A stretch of 64,000 nucleotides of DNA from assembly GCF_001634365.1 (NCBI RefSeq), contig NZ_CP014578.1, positions 1,302,001-1,366,000 on the forward strand, read 5' to 3'. Both the position numbers and the translations under genes were made by a program. This document shows, one piece after another, positions 44,076-53,730 of the stretch; position 1 is the first letter of the stretch; each line of letters begins with the position of its first letter. The stretch is from Paraburkholderia phytofirmans OLGA172. GTDB taxonomy: Bacteria > Pseudomonadota > Gammaproteobacteria > Burkholderiales > Burkholderiaceae. The notes beneath the pieces were generated by a model. It did no database searches, was not told the origin of the DNA, and worked only from the letters and a program-made list of their open reading frames with translations.

Positions 44076-44984
44076 ATGGATCGTTTCGAGGAAATGCGGG
44101 TGTTCATACGGATCGCGGAGCGGCAAAGCTTCACGCGCGCTTCGGACGATCTGCAGATTCCGCGCGCCACCGTCACCAATCTGATGAAGCGCATGGAGCA
44201 GCGGCTCGGCGCGCGGCTTCTCGAGCGCACCACGCGCTCGGTACGCCTCACGCACGACGGGGAGGCGTACTACCGCCGTTGCGTGCGGCTGATCGCCGAT
44301 ATGGAGGAGGCGGAGGGCTCGTTTTCCAACATCGCGCCGAAGGGCTTATTGCGTGTGAATTTGCAGGGCACTTTGGCCCGGCACTTCGTCGTGCCGGCGT
44401 TACCGGTGTTTTTCGCGCGGTTTCCCGACATCGAGTTGACGATCGGCGAGGATGACCGGCTGGTCGATCTGGTGCGGGAGGGGATCGATTGCGTGTTGCG
44501 GGCAGGCAATCTGCAGGATTCGTCGATGGTGGGGCGGCGCGTGGCTCAGTTGCCGCAAGTGACGGTGGCGAGCCCGGCTTATCTGGAGGCGTATGGCGAG
44601 CCGGCTGATCCGGCGGCCTTGTCCACGCATCGCGCGGTCAATTACCTGTCCAGCGCGACCGGCAAGCCGGTGCCACTCGAATTCAGAGTCGACGGCCGCG
44701 ACACGGCGACCTACCTGCCGTCGGTGGTATCGGTGACCGGCGCCGATCTCTACACAGGCTCGGCGGTGGCCGGCCTCGGCATCGTGCAAGTGCCGCAATA
44801 CCGCGTGGCGGGTGAACTGGCGTCGGGGCGCCTGAAGATCATCCTCGCGGACTTCCCGCCGCCGCCGATGCCGGTTTCGGTGCTTTATCCGCAGACTCGC
44901 CAACTGTCGTCGCGTGTGCGTGTGTTTGCGCAGTGGTTGCGCGATATTTTCGAGGCGGCTGGGGCGCAGACGGGTTCGCGATAA
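44076..44984 (+). CDS. LysR-family transcriptional regulator
   Basis: 302 residues from ATG 44076. The N-terminal winged helix (MRVFIRIAERQSFTRASDDL then QIPRATVTNLMKRMEQRLGA) is a typical LysR domain, followed by a substrate-binding domain (PDIELTIGEDDRLVDLVREG, YTGSAVAGLGIVQVPQYRV) of the CrgA/AaeR-like group. It probably controls the divergent SDR gene. The start was chosen because the upstream extension only translates the 8-mer repeats. Confidence 0.92.
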   Translation: MDRFEEMRVFIRIAERQSFTRASDDLQIPRATVTNLMKRMEQRLGARLLERTTRSVRLTHDGEAYYRRCVRLIADMEEAEGSFSNIAPKGLLRVNLQGTLARHFVVPALPVFFARFPDIELTIGEDDRLVDLVREGIDCVLRAGNLQDSSMVGRRVAQLPQVTVASPAYLEAYGEPADPAALSTHRAVNYLSSATGKPVPLEFRVDGRDTATYLPSVVSVTGADLYTGSAVAGLGIVQVPQYRVAGELASGRLKIILADFPPPPMPVSVLYPQTRQLSSRVRVFAQWLRDIFEAAGAQTGSR

Positions 44985-45136
44985 ACGTGTGAGTCCAGCG
45001 CGGGCGTGCGGCGCATGGCGCGTAATGGGGGGGCGCTCCGTGCTTTTGTGTAAGCCGCGCGGTGTATCGTGGGATCATACGTGCCGTGCTGAGCGATATT
45101 GCTTTTTGCACGCTACGGAATAACAGGAGCAGGACG

Positions 45137-45442
45137 ATGATCGATGGACTGGTGGGCGGACGCTTGTACGGCGAGGCGCAGATTCGCACGGGGCAGAATG
45201 GCAAGCGCTTTGTGACCTGCAAGGTCCGGGCTACCACCAATGATGGCGATACGATTTTCGTCAACGTGATTGCGTTTGATGATGAGGTGCAGACTGCGCT
45301 GCTTGCTTTGAGCGATGCAGATAGTGTTGCGCTGAGTGGGGCGTTGACGCCCAAGGTTTGGACTGACAAGAATGGGTTGATTAAGCCTGCTGTGGATATG
45401 GTTGCACATAAAGTGCTTGTGGGATATCGGGGGGAAAGTTAA
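45137..45442 (+). CDS. Short single-stranded DNA-binding-like (OB-fold) protein
   Basis: 101 residues from ATG 45137 with AACAGGAGCAGG upstream. MIDGLVGGRLYGEAQIRTGQ then NGKRFVTCKVRATT and FVNVIAFDDEVQTALLAL match the OB-fold of SSB. It lacks the Gly-rich linker and acidic C-terminal tip through which normal SSB recruits partners, so it is not the main SSB. It may come from a former phage or plasmid, or act as a specialised paralogue. Confidence 0.8.
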   Translation: MIDGLVGGRLYGEAQIRTGQNGKRFVTCKVRATTNDGDTIFVNVIAFDDEVQTALLALSDADSVALSGALTPKVWTDKNGLIKPAVDMVAHKVLVGYRGES

Positions 45443-45447
45443 TCGGT

Positions 45448-45864
45448 TTTCTGTACGCCGCAGGCAGTGCGGGTGTCGACGAATCGCCGGAATTCAAGGC
45501 GCTCAAAGCGCAGCGGCGCGTGGCCGCACTGCCGGTCGCCGAGGTCGTATGCGACGCGTGGCGCACGGTGTTGTTATGTCTGGGTGCGAATGTGATCGGC
45601 GTGGCCGGTGCGTGGTTCGTCAATACGTTCATGCTCGCGGTGAGAGTCCGGTATTCGGCCATTTCATTGTCTTACCAGGTGTGCGCTGCACTGGCCGGCG
45701 GGTTGACGCCCTTGATCGGAACGTTGCTCGCGCATCGATATCCGGGAGCGTGGTGGCCGCTGGCCGTGTTTTATAGTTGCCTCGCCGGGGTCTCGCTTAT
45801 TTGTATCACTACGCTGGAGCGCCGTAAGCGAGGCGTGGCGCGAGGTGTTGCCGATGCGGCCTAG
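45448..45864 (+). pseudogene. Remnant of an MHS-type MFS transporter with internal deletion
   Basis: The frame reads GVDESPEFKALKAQRRVAAL and LCLGANVIGVAGAWFVNTFM, then jumps directly to RVRYSAISLSYQVCAALAGG and PLIGTLLAHRYPGAWWPLAV. Intact metabolite:proton symporters of the MHS group have all these motifs, but with about 80-100 further residues between NTFM and RYSAIS and about 200 before DESPEF. Both are missing here. A start at 45520 is possible, but no functional transporter could result. Confidence 0.75.
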
Positions 45865-45974
45865 GGCGAGCTGCTTTGCCAGACATAAACCCGCCATTTC
45901 GTTGCCAGGATCATCCTGAACCCCCAAAAGCGTCCTAATATCAAGGCAAATGAAAAACGACGGGGGAAGCCATC

Positions 45975-47486
45975 ATGTATCGTCATCGTTCGCTGGGTGT
46001 CGTGACAGGCGCGTCGCCGCTCGCCAGCGTCGACGTGTTGAGCAGGATGAGCACGGCCAGGCGCCGTCCAGGCGCGGCCACGCCATTCGATTTCGTCCTC
46101 GAGCCGCAATCGTGGCCAGGACCGGCTTCGCTAAGCGCAGCGAGCGCGCCGTTCAAGATCCACGTGTTCGACACGATTCGCGCCTTCGAGAAACGCGGTG
46201 TCGATGCGATCGTCTTGCCGTGCTTCCTCAGTCACACCTTTATCGACGAACTCTCGGCGAACGTGGCTGTGCCGATCGCCAACATGATGGCCGCGCTCCT
46301 CGCGCATGTGCGGCAAGCATTTCCGTCGGTCCGCCGCATCGGCGTGCTGACTTCCGACACGATCCGCGCTAACGGACTCTTCGAACGCCATTTCGACAGT
46401 GCGCAGTTCGATGTGCTGCATCCGCGTCACGAAGCGGGTGTCGATCGCGTAACGAGCGCCGTGTATGGCGACGGGGGCATCAAAAGTGGCCATCTGACCG
46501 GGCGGCCAGTCGAGTTGTTGCGCGCGGCTTGCGTGGACCTCATTGCGCAAGGCGCGGAGATCATCGTGCCCGGGCTCGCCGAAATTCCCCTGGTGGCGCG
46601 CGTGCTCGGCACGCTGGAAGTGCCGTTCGTCGATAGCAATCTGGTCTACGGGCGTTACGTCGCGGCGGCGCACTATCCGCAGCCGGAGCGGCGTTTCAAG
46701 GTAGGCGTGCTGGGCGGGGTCGGCCCGGCGGCGACGGTCGATTTCATGGCGAAACTGGTGCGCAACACGCCGGCCGCGCGCGATCAGGACCACATCAAGG
46801 TGCTGGTCGAGCAGAATCCGCAGATTCCGGATCGCACCGAAGCGCTGCTCGGCAACGGCGACGATCCAACACTCGCGCTCTACGCCGCCTGCAGGACCCT
46901 CGAAGAGGGCGGCGCCGATCTCATCGCGATTCCGTGTAATACGGCGCATGCGTTCGTCGAACGGATTCAACCGTCGTTGGCCATTCCGATCGTCAATATG
47001 CTGACCTGTACCGCCGATCATCTGCGCGAGGCCTTCCCGAGCCTGCGTGAAGTCGGCGTGCTGGCCACCTCGGGCACGCTGGCGAGCCGGGTCTACGAGA
47101 AAGCGCTCGCGGCGTGCGGCTTCGTGCAGATCGCACCGGCCGAAGCCGCCCAGGCCCGCCTCATGAACGCGATTTACGGACCGGTCGGGGCGAAGGCGGG
47201 TTACCTGTCAGGCGAGTGTTGCGACGATCTCGCCGCGGCGGTGGATGATCTGGTCGTGCAAGGCGTGCAGGTCATCGTGCTGGGCTGCACCGAGTTGCCG
47301 CTGCTGCTGCGCGGCTCGACGCTGGCGCGGCCAGGCGGGCCGGTGGTGCGGCTTGTCGACCCGGCCGAGGTGCTGGCAAAACGCTGCGTGGCTTATGCGC
47401 TGGGCGAAAGCGCTGCGGCGCAGGCGGCTTCGGAACCGGCGGAGCCGGTGACGAGCCGGCTTAGCGTGGAAAGCGTTTGCGGTTAG
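45975..47486 (+). CDS. Tandem Asp/Glu racemase-like protein with one degenerate domain
   Basis: 503 residues, two copies of the aspartate/glutamate racemase fold. The second (from about 240: VGVLGGVGPAATVDFMAKLV) has both catalytic Cys motifs, PCNTAHAF and GCTELPLL. The first has PCFLSHTF at the first position but PGLAEIPL at the second, so the second Cys is lost. The first domain is probably structural or regulatory. The start has GGGGGAAG upstream. It stands alone between the transporter remnant and uvrA. The substrate may be aspartate or a related amino acid. Confidence 0.88.
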   Translation: MYRHRSLGVVTGASPLASVDVLSRMSTARRRPGAATPFDFVLEPQSWPGPASLSAASAPFKIHVFDTIRAFEKRGVDAIVLPCFLSHTFIDELSANVAVPIANMMAALLAHVRQAFPSVRRIGVLTSDTIRANGLFERHFDSAQFDVLHPRHEAGVDRVTSAVYGDGGIKSGHLTGRPVELLRAACVDLIAQGAEIIVPGLAEIPLVARVLGTLEVPFVDSNLVYGRYVAAAHYPQPERRFKVGVLGGVGPAATVDFMAKLVRNTPAARDQDHIKVLVEQNPQIPDRTEALLGNGDDPTLALYAACRTLEEGGADLIAIPCNTAHAFVERIQPSLAIPIVNMLTCTADHLREAFPSLREVGVLATSGTLASRVYEKALAACGFVQIAPAEAAQARLMNAIYGPVGAKAGYLSGECCDDLAAAVDDLVVQGVQVIVLGCTELPLLLRGSTLARPGGPVVRLVDPAEVLAKRCVAYALGESAAAQAASEPAEPVTSRLSVESVCG

Positions 47487-47697
47487 ACCCGGTTAGATCG
47501 GGCTGGAACAGCCGCGTGCGGCGGCGCCGCGCGGGAAAGCCTTGCAATTCCCACCCTCCGTCACCACTTCCTGACCCGCTGCGCGCTCCTTCCTGAAACG
47601 GCACAACGCCCGCTGATCGGCCGATCGGGGCGCGCCAGGCGCCGCCATTCATGGCCCGCAGCGCTGCGAAAGCGCGACCGTGCCGTGTCATGGAAAA

Positions 47698-47719
47698 CTG
47701 TACAAATATACAGTATAGT
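47698..47719 (+). promoter_or_regulatory. LexA (SOS) box overlapping the uvrA promoter
   Basis: CTGTACAAATATACAG (47698-47713) fits the consensus CTGT-N8-ACAG exactly. It is followed immediately by TATAGT (47714-47719), a good -10. LexA bound here would cover the promoter between -35 and -10. The gene is therefore very probably induced by DNA damage. Confidence 0.85.
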
Positions 47720-47802
47720 ATCCCGCTGTAACCCGGTCCCTGGCGTGTCCTCCCGCTAGCCGGGTGTCCCGAACTTGCGCGGTCGCGAGGCGTCCGTGAG
47801 AG

Positions 47803-50800
47803 GTGGTCCACTCATTCAGACGGTCGGAAAAATTGGCATCTAACGGAATTATCCGCATTCGCGGCGCGCGCCAGCACAACCTGAAGAACGTCGATCTCGA
47901 CGTGCGAACCGGCGAAATGACGGTCGTCACCGGCCCCTCCGGTTCCGGCAAATCGAGCCTTGTGTTCGACACGTTGTACGCGGAAGGGCAGCGGCGCTAC
48001 GTCGAAACCTTCAGCGCTTACGCCCGGCAGTTTCTCGACCGCATGGACCGGCCGCAAGTCGACCGGGTCGACGGCGTGCCGCCCGCCATCGCGATCGACC
48101 AGACCAACCCGGTGCGCAGTTCGCGTTCCACCGTCGGCACCATGACGGAACTCAACGATCACCTGAAGCTGCTCTACGCGCGCGCGGCCGAACTGTTCGA
48201 TCGCCAGACCGGGCAGCAGGTGCGCCACGACACGCCGGAAACGATCTACGCCGAGCTGCTCGAGCGAACCGCGGCGCATGATCCGCGGCTGGTCGTCACG
48301 TTTCCGGTCGAACTGCCGGAGACGGCGTCCGAGCAGGAAGTGGAGCAATGGCTGTCCGCGAGCGGCTACACGCGTGTGCAGGCGCAGCGCGAAGTCGATT
48401 CGCCCACCGGCAAGCGCAAGCTGCTCGACGTAGTGGCCGACCGCTTCCGCCTAAGCTCGGTCGAGAAGCCGCGCGTGGTCGAAGCGATCGAGGCATCGCT
48501 CAAGCGCGGCGGCGGCCGCGTCAACATCTATGTGCTGCCTGCCGCGCCAGACGCGCGGGAGGCGCCGCTTGAGACGAATCCTCCCGAGCCGCAAATCTGG
48601 CGTTTCTCCACCGGCCTGCACAGCCCGGAGAGCGACCTGCGCTATGCGGATCCGCAGCCGGCGCTGTTCTCGTTCAACTCGGCTTACGGCGCGTGCGAAG
48701 TCTGCCGCGGTTTTGGCCGCGTGATCGGCGTCGACCTCGGCCTCGTGATTCCCGACGCGCGCAAGACACTGCGCGACGGCGCGATCAAGCCGATGCAAAC
48801 GCCAGCCTGGAAGGAGTGCCAGGACGACCTGATGCGCTACGCGGCGAAAGCCGATATCCGCCGCGGCACGCCTTGGGGCGAGCTGACGGACGCCGAGCGC
48901 GACTGGGTGATCAACGGCTCGCCGGACTGGAACGGCAAGTGGCAAAGCCATTGGTACGGCGTCAAACGCTTCTTCGAATATCTCGAGTCGAAAGCGTACA
49001 AGATGCACATCCGCGTGCTGCTGTCGAAGTACCGCAGCTATACGCCGTGCGAGACCTGTGGCGGCGCGCGTCTGAAAACGGAATCGCTGTTGTGGCGTCT
49101 CGGCAGCAAGCAGAATGCGGACGAGGTGCTGGCGCCCGAAAAGCGCTTCATGCCGCGTGGCGTCGAATGGCAGCGCGCGCAACTCGAAGCCCTGCCGGGT
49201 CTGACCGTGCACGACCTGATGCTGATGCCGATCGAGCGCATCCGGCGTTTCTTCGATGAGATCAGCCTGCCGAGCGCACTGCTTGACGACGCACTCAAGC
49301 TGTTGCTCGCCGAAGTCCGCACGCGGCTCAAATATCTCTGCGATGTTGGCCTCGGCTATCTGACGCTCGACCGGCAAAGCCGCACGCTGTCGGGCGGCGA
49401 GGTGCAGCGGATCAACCTGACCACGGCGCTCGGCACGTCGCTGACCAAAACCCTGTTCGTGCTCGACGAGCCGAGCATCGGCCTGCATCCGCGCGATCTG
49501 AACCGGATCGTCGAGGCGATGCATCGGCTGCGCGACGCGGGCAATACGCTGGTGGTGGTCGAACACGATCCCTCCGTGATGCTCGCGGCGGATCGTCTGA
49601 TCGACATGGGCCCGGGGCCGGGCGAGCGGGGCGGCTCGATCATTTACGACGGCGCGCCTGAGGCGATCCGCTCCTCCGGCACGCTGACGGGCGAGTACCT
49701 GGGTGGCCGGCGGCATGTGGCGGACGCGGCGCACTGGTCGCAACGTCCGGTGGATGACAGCACGCCGCGCATCGTGCTCGAAGGCGCGACCGAACATAAT
49801 CTGCGCGACGTCACGGTCGAGATTCCGCTGCAGCGGCTTGTCTGCGTGACAGGTGTGTCGGGCTCCGGCAAGTCCACCTTGTTGCAGGACGTTTTGTATC
49901 CGGCCATGGCGCGGCACTTCGGTCTCGCCACCGAATCGCCAGGCGCATTCAGGAGCCTGACCGGCGCCGACCAGGTCACTGACGTAGTGTTCGTCGACCA
50001 GTCACCGATCGGCAAGACCGCGCGTTCGAATCCGGCCAGCTACGTCGGCGCATTCGACGAAATCCGCAAGCTCTTCGCCAAGGCCCCGCTCGCGCAGCAA
50101 CGCGGTTACGGCCCCGGCATGTTCAGCTTCAACTCCGGCGACGGGCGCTGCCCGACCTGCGGCGGCTCGGGCTTCGAACACATCGAAATGCAGTTCCTGA
50201 GCGACGTCTACCTGCGCTGCCCGGATTGCGATGGGCGCCGCTATCGCGCGGAACTGCTCGAAGTGAAAATCGAGCGCGGCGAGCCGGTGCGTGCTTTGAG
50301 CATTGCCGACGTGCTGGAATTGACGGTGAGCGAAGCCACTGCCTACTTCGCCAAGGATGCCGAAGTATTGCGCGTGCTGCAGCCGATCGTCGACGTGGGT
50401 CTCGAATACGTGAAGCTGGGCCAACCGGTGCCCACGCTATCCGGCGGCGAAGCGCAGCGGCTCAAGCTGGCCGGCTTCCTCGCGGAATCGGCGCAGGCGC
50501 GCACCGCGCGCAGCGCGAAGCAGCCGGTCGCAAAACGCCTGTTCATGTTCGACGAGCCGACTACCGGCCTGCATTTCGACGACATCGCGAAGCTGATGCA
50601 GGCGTTCGGCAAACTGCTGGCGGGCGGGCATTCGCTGATTGTGATCGAACACAATCTCGACGTGATCCGTGCGGCCGACTGGCTGATCGACCTCGGTCCT
50701 GAAGGCGGCGACGGTGGCGGCAGGGTGCTGTGCGCGGGCACGCCGGAAGACGTCAAGCTGTGCCCGGAATCGCATACCGGCGAGGCGCTGCTGCAATACG

Positions 50801-53730
50801 ACCGCGCGATGAACGCAGCGGCCGAACCGGCGTCGCAGGGCATTCCGCTGCAAAAGGCGTTGAGCGCGGCGCGTGCGCGGCGGGCGATCGAAGGCGAGGA
50901 CGTGGTGCGCATCGTCAATGCGCGCGAACACAACCTGAAAGCGCTAGACGTGGACATCCCGCACGGCAAATTCAACGTGATTACCGGCGTGTCCGGTTCG
51001 GGCAAGTCCACGCTCGCCTTCGACATTCTGTTCCACGAAGGGCAGCGCCGTTACCTCGAATCGCTCAACGCATACGCACGGTCCATCGTGCAGCCGGCCG
51101 GGCGTCCCGAGGTCGACGCGGTGTATGGCATTCCGCCCACCGTCGCGATCGAACAGCGTTTGTCGCGCGGCGGCCGCAAGAGTACCGTGGCGACCACGTC
51201 CGAAGTGTGGCACTTCCTGCGCCTGCTGTATGTGAAGCTCGGTCTGCAACATTGCATCCACGACGGCACGCCGGTCACGTCGCAAAGCGTCGAATCGATT
51301 GCGGCGCAATTGCTGCGCGATCACAAAGGGCAGCACGTCGGTTTCCTCGCACCGCTGGTCGTGAACCGCAAGGGCGTCTACACCGATCTCGCCAAGTGGG
51401 CGAAAGCGCGCGGCAATACGCATCTGCGCGTGGACGGCGAGTTCGTGCCGGTGGACCCGTGGCCGAAGCTCGATCGTTTCCGCGAGCACACCATCGAGTT
51501 GCCGGTGACCGATCTCGTCGTATCGCCGGATAACGAAGCGGAACTGCGCCAGGCGCTCGATCAGACGCTGGAAATCGGCAAGGGCGTCATGCATCTGCTG
51601 GCGCCGCTCGACGGTTTGCACGAGGCGATCAGCGGCGGCCGCCCCACGGCGAAACTCGGCACGGTGAAGGTGCTGTCCACCAAGCGCGCCTGTCCTGTAT
51701 GCGGTACGAGCTATCCTGAACTCGACCCGCGCATGTTCTCGTACAACAGCAAGCATGGCTGGTGTACGACGTGCGTCGGCACGGGTCTCGCACTGACGCG
51801 CGAACAACGCGCGGCGTACGACGACACGGTGATCGTCGACGACAACCGCGGCCGCGAGCAGAGCTTGCCTTCGGAGGAGCAGGAGCCGGAAGGTCTCGTC
51901 GACGAACCGTGTTCGGATTGCGCCGGTACGCGTCTGAACCCAACGGCACGCGCGGTCACGTTCGGCGAGCAGGCCATCGTCGACGTCGCGCAATGGACCG
52001 TGTCACACACGCGCGCGTGGATCGACACGTTGGAGATGACTGGCCGGGACGCGGAAATCGCGCGCGACGTGGTCAGCGAAATCGGCAGCCGCCTGCAATT
52101 TCTGGAGGAAGTCGGACTCGGTTATCTGAGTCTCGATCGCGCGGCGCCGAGTCTGTCCGGCGGCGAAGCGCAGCGCATCCGGCTCGCCGCGCAACTCGGC
52201 AGCAATCTGCAAGGCGTGTGCTACGTGCTCGACGAGCCGACCATCGGCCTGCATCCGCGCGACAACCAGATTCTGCTTAACGCTTTGCGCAAGCTGGGGG
52301 ACAAGGGCAATACGCTGGTGGTGGTCGAGCATGACGAAGACACGATTCGGCGTGCCGATCACATCATCGACATCGGGCCGGGCGCGGGCAAGCGTGGCGG
52401 CACGCTGATCGCGCAGGGCAGTGTGGCCGATCTGTCGGCGCAGCCCGATTCGCTGACCGGGCAGTTTCTCGCCCATCCGATCGTGCATCCATTGCAGCCG
52501 CGCCGCGAAGTAGTCGCGCCGGCCAAGCGCGCAGCCGCGGTACCGGAGAACTGGCTGACGGTGCATGGCGGCAAGCTGCACAACCTGCAGAACGTCACCG
52601 TCGGCATTCCGCTTTCACGGCTGGTGGCGGTGACGGGCGTGAGCGGGTCGGGCAAGTCGACGCTCGCCCGCGACGTGCTGATGGCCAATTTGCTCGATGC
52701 GGTGGGGCGCTCGGTGCTGTCGTCGCCGGCCACGCGGCGGGCGCGTGCGGTGGCCGAGACCCAGCCGGCGGCGAACCGGCGCTCGAGCGTGTTGGCGCGC
52801 ACGGCGCCGCGTGCCCCGTTGAACGTCACGCATACATGGCAAGGGTGCGATTCGATCACCGGCTGGGAAACCATCGACCGTGTGCTCGAAGTCGATCAGA
52901 CACCGATCGGCAAAACACCGCGGTCCTGTCCGGCAACCTACATCGGCGTGTGGGATGCGATCCGCAAGTTGTTCGCCGGCACGCTCGAAGCACGCGCGCG
53001 TGGCTACACGGCATCGCGGTTCTCGTTCAACACCGGCGAAGGACGTTGCCCCGCTTGCGAAGGGCAGGGTGTGCGCACCATCGGCATGAGCTTCCTGCCC
53101 GACGTAAAGGTGCCGTGCGACGTTTGCCATGGGCAGCGCTTCAACCCGGAGACGCTCGCGGTCACGTGGCGCGGCAAGAATATCGGCGACGTGCTGACCA
53201 TGGAAATCGATGAAGCCGTCGAGTTCTTCGCGCCGATCTCGAACATCGCGCATCCATTGCAATTGATGAAAGATGTCGGGCTCGGTTATCTGACGCTTGG
53301 GCAACCGTCGCCTACGTTGTCGGGCGGCGAAGCGCAGCGTATCAAGCTCGTCACCGAACTGAGCAAGGTACGTGACGACATCACGCGGCGCGGTCAGAAG
53401 CCGCCTCACACGCTGTATGTGCTGGACGAACCGACCGTCGGCTTGCATATGGCGGACGTCGCCAAGCTGATTCGCGTGCTGCATCGTCTCGCGGACGGCG
53501 GTCACAGCGTCGTGGTCATCGAGCACGATCTCGACGTGATTGCCGAGGCGGACTGGATCATCGATCTGGGTCCGGAAGGTGGCGTGGGGGGCGGCACGAT
53601 TGTCGCCGCTACGGATCCAGAAGGACTCTGCCGCGTCGCAGCCAGCCACACCGGCGCGGCGTTGCGTTCTGTGCTCGCACGAACGCAGAGCGACCCGGCG
53701 GTAATCGCGGGTGAAGGAACCAACGGTTAA
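47803..53730 (+). CDS. uvrA: Double-length UvrA (excinuclease ABC subunit A)
   Basis: 1975 residues, about twice a normal UvrA (about 940). Four ABC Walker A motifs occur near residues 44 (GPSGSGKSS), 684 (GVSGSGKST), 1063 (GVSGSGKST) and 1612 (GVSGSGKST), each with LSGGEAQRI- or LSGGEVQRI-type signatures. Zinc-finger Cys pairs (CEVC, CETC, CPTC/CPDC, CPVC, CTTC, CSDC, CPAC/CDVC) are present in both halves. The protein is thus a head-to-tail fusion of two complete UvrA units, matching the functional UvrA dimer. GTG 47803 is used; TTG 47833 (LASNGIIRIRG), nearer the conserved start, is possible. A LexA box lies upstream. A standard uvrA probably exists elsewhere in the genome. Confidence 0.93.
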   Translation: MVHSFRRSEKLASNGIIRIRGARQHNLKNVDLDVRTGEMTVVTGPSGSGKSSLVFDTLYAEGQRRYVETFSAYARQFLDRMDRPQVDRVDGVPPAIAIDQTNPVRSSRSTVGTMTELNDHLKLLYARAAELFDRQTGQQVRHDTPETIYAELLERTAAHDPRLVVTFPVELPETASEQEVEQWLSASGYTRVQAQREVDSPTGKRKLLDVVADRFRLSSVEKPRVVEAIEASLKRGGGRVNIYVLPAAPDAREAPLETNPPEPQIWRFSTGLHSPESDLRYADPQPALFSFNSAYGACEVCRGFGRVIGVDLGLVIPDARKTLRDGAIKPMQTPAWKECQDDLMRYAAKADIRRGTPWGELTDAERDWVINGSPDWNGKWQSHWYGVKRFFEYLESKAYKMHIRVLLSKYRSYTPCETCGGARLKTESLLWRLGSKQNADEVLAPEKRFMPRGVEWQRAQLEALPGLTVHDLMLMPIERIRRFFDEISLPSALLDDALKLLLAEVRTRLKYLCDVGLGYLTLDRQSRTLSGGEVQRINLTTALGTSLTKTLFVLDEPSIGLHPRDLNRIVEAMHRLRDAGNTLVVVEHDPSVMLAADRLIDMGPGPGERGGSIIYDGAPEAIRSSGTLTGEYLGGRRHVADAAHWSQRPVDDSTPRIVLEGATEHNLRDVTVEIPLQRLVCVTGVSGSGKSTLLQDVLYPAMARHFGLATESPGAFRSLTGADQVTDVVFVDQSPIGKTARSNPASYVGAFDEIRKLFAKAPLAQQRGYGPGMFSFNSGDGRCPTCGGSGFEHIEMQFLSDVYLRCPDCDGRRYRAELLEVKIERGEPVRALSIADVLELTVSEATAYFAKDAEVLRVLQPIVDVGLEYVKLGQPVPTLSGGEAQRLKLAGFLAESAQARTARSAKQPVAKRLFMFDEPTTGLHFDDIAKLMQAFGKLLAGGHSLIVIEHNLDVIRAADWLIDLGPEGGDGGGRVLCAGTPEDVKLCPESHTGEALLQYDRAMNAAAEPASQGIPLQKALSAARARRAIEGEDVVRIVNAREHNLKALDVDIPHGKFNVITGVSGSGKSTLAFDILFHEGQRRYLESLNAYARSIVQPAGRPEVDAVYGIPPTVAIEQRLSRGGRKSTVATTSEVWHFLRLLYVKLGLQHCIHDGTPVTSQSVESIAAQLLRDHKGQHVGFLAPLVVNRKGVYTDLAKWAKARGNTHLRVDGEFVPVDPWPKLDRFREHTIELPVTDLVVSPDNEAELRQALDQTLEIGKGVMHLLAPLDGLHEAISGGRPTAKLGTVKVLSTKRACPVCGTSYPELDPRMFSYNSKHGWCTTCVGTGLALTREQRAAYDDTVIVDDNRGREQSLPSEEQEPEGLVDEPCSDCAGTRLNPTARAVTFGEQAIVDVAQWTVSHTRAWIDTLEMTGRDAEIARDVVSEIGSRLQFLEEVGLGYLSLDRAAPSLSGGEAQRIRLAAQLGSNLQGVCYVLDEPTIGLHPRDNQILLNALRKLGDKGNTLVVVEHDEDTIRRADHIIDIGPGAGKRGGTLIAQGSVADLSAQPDSLTGQFLAHPIVHPLQPRREVVAPAKRAAAVPENWLTVHGGKLHNLQNVTVGIPLSRLVAVTGVSGSGKSTLARDVLMANLLDAVGRSVLSSPATRRARAVAETQPAANRRSSVLARTAPRAPLNVTHTWQGCDSITGWETIDRVLEVDQTPIGKTPRSCPATYIGVWDAIRKLFAGTLEARARGYTASRFSFNTGEGRCPACEGQGVRTIGMSFLPDVKVPCDVCHGQRFNPETLAVTWRGKNIGDVLTMEIDEAVEFFAPISNIAHPLQLMKDVGLGYLTLGQPSPTLSGGEAQRIKLVTELSKVRDDITRRGQKPPHTLYVLDEPTVGLHMADVAKLIRVLHRLADGGHSVVVIEHDLDVIAEADWIIDLGPEGGVGGGTIVAATDPEGLCRVAASHTGAALRSVLARTQSDPAVIAGEGTNG

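Noticed and set aside
48451..49917. Minus-strand frame of 488 codons opposite uvrA
   Set aside because: It lies wholly within the UvrA gene and has no recognisable domain.
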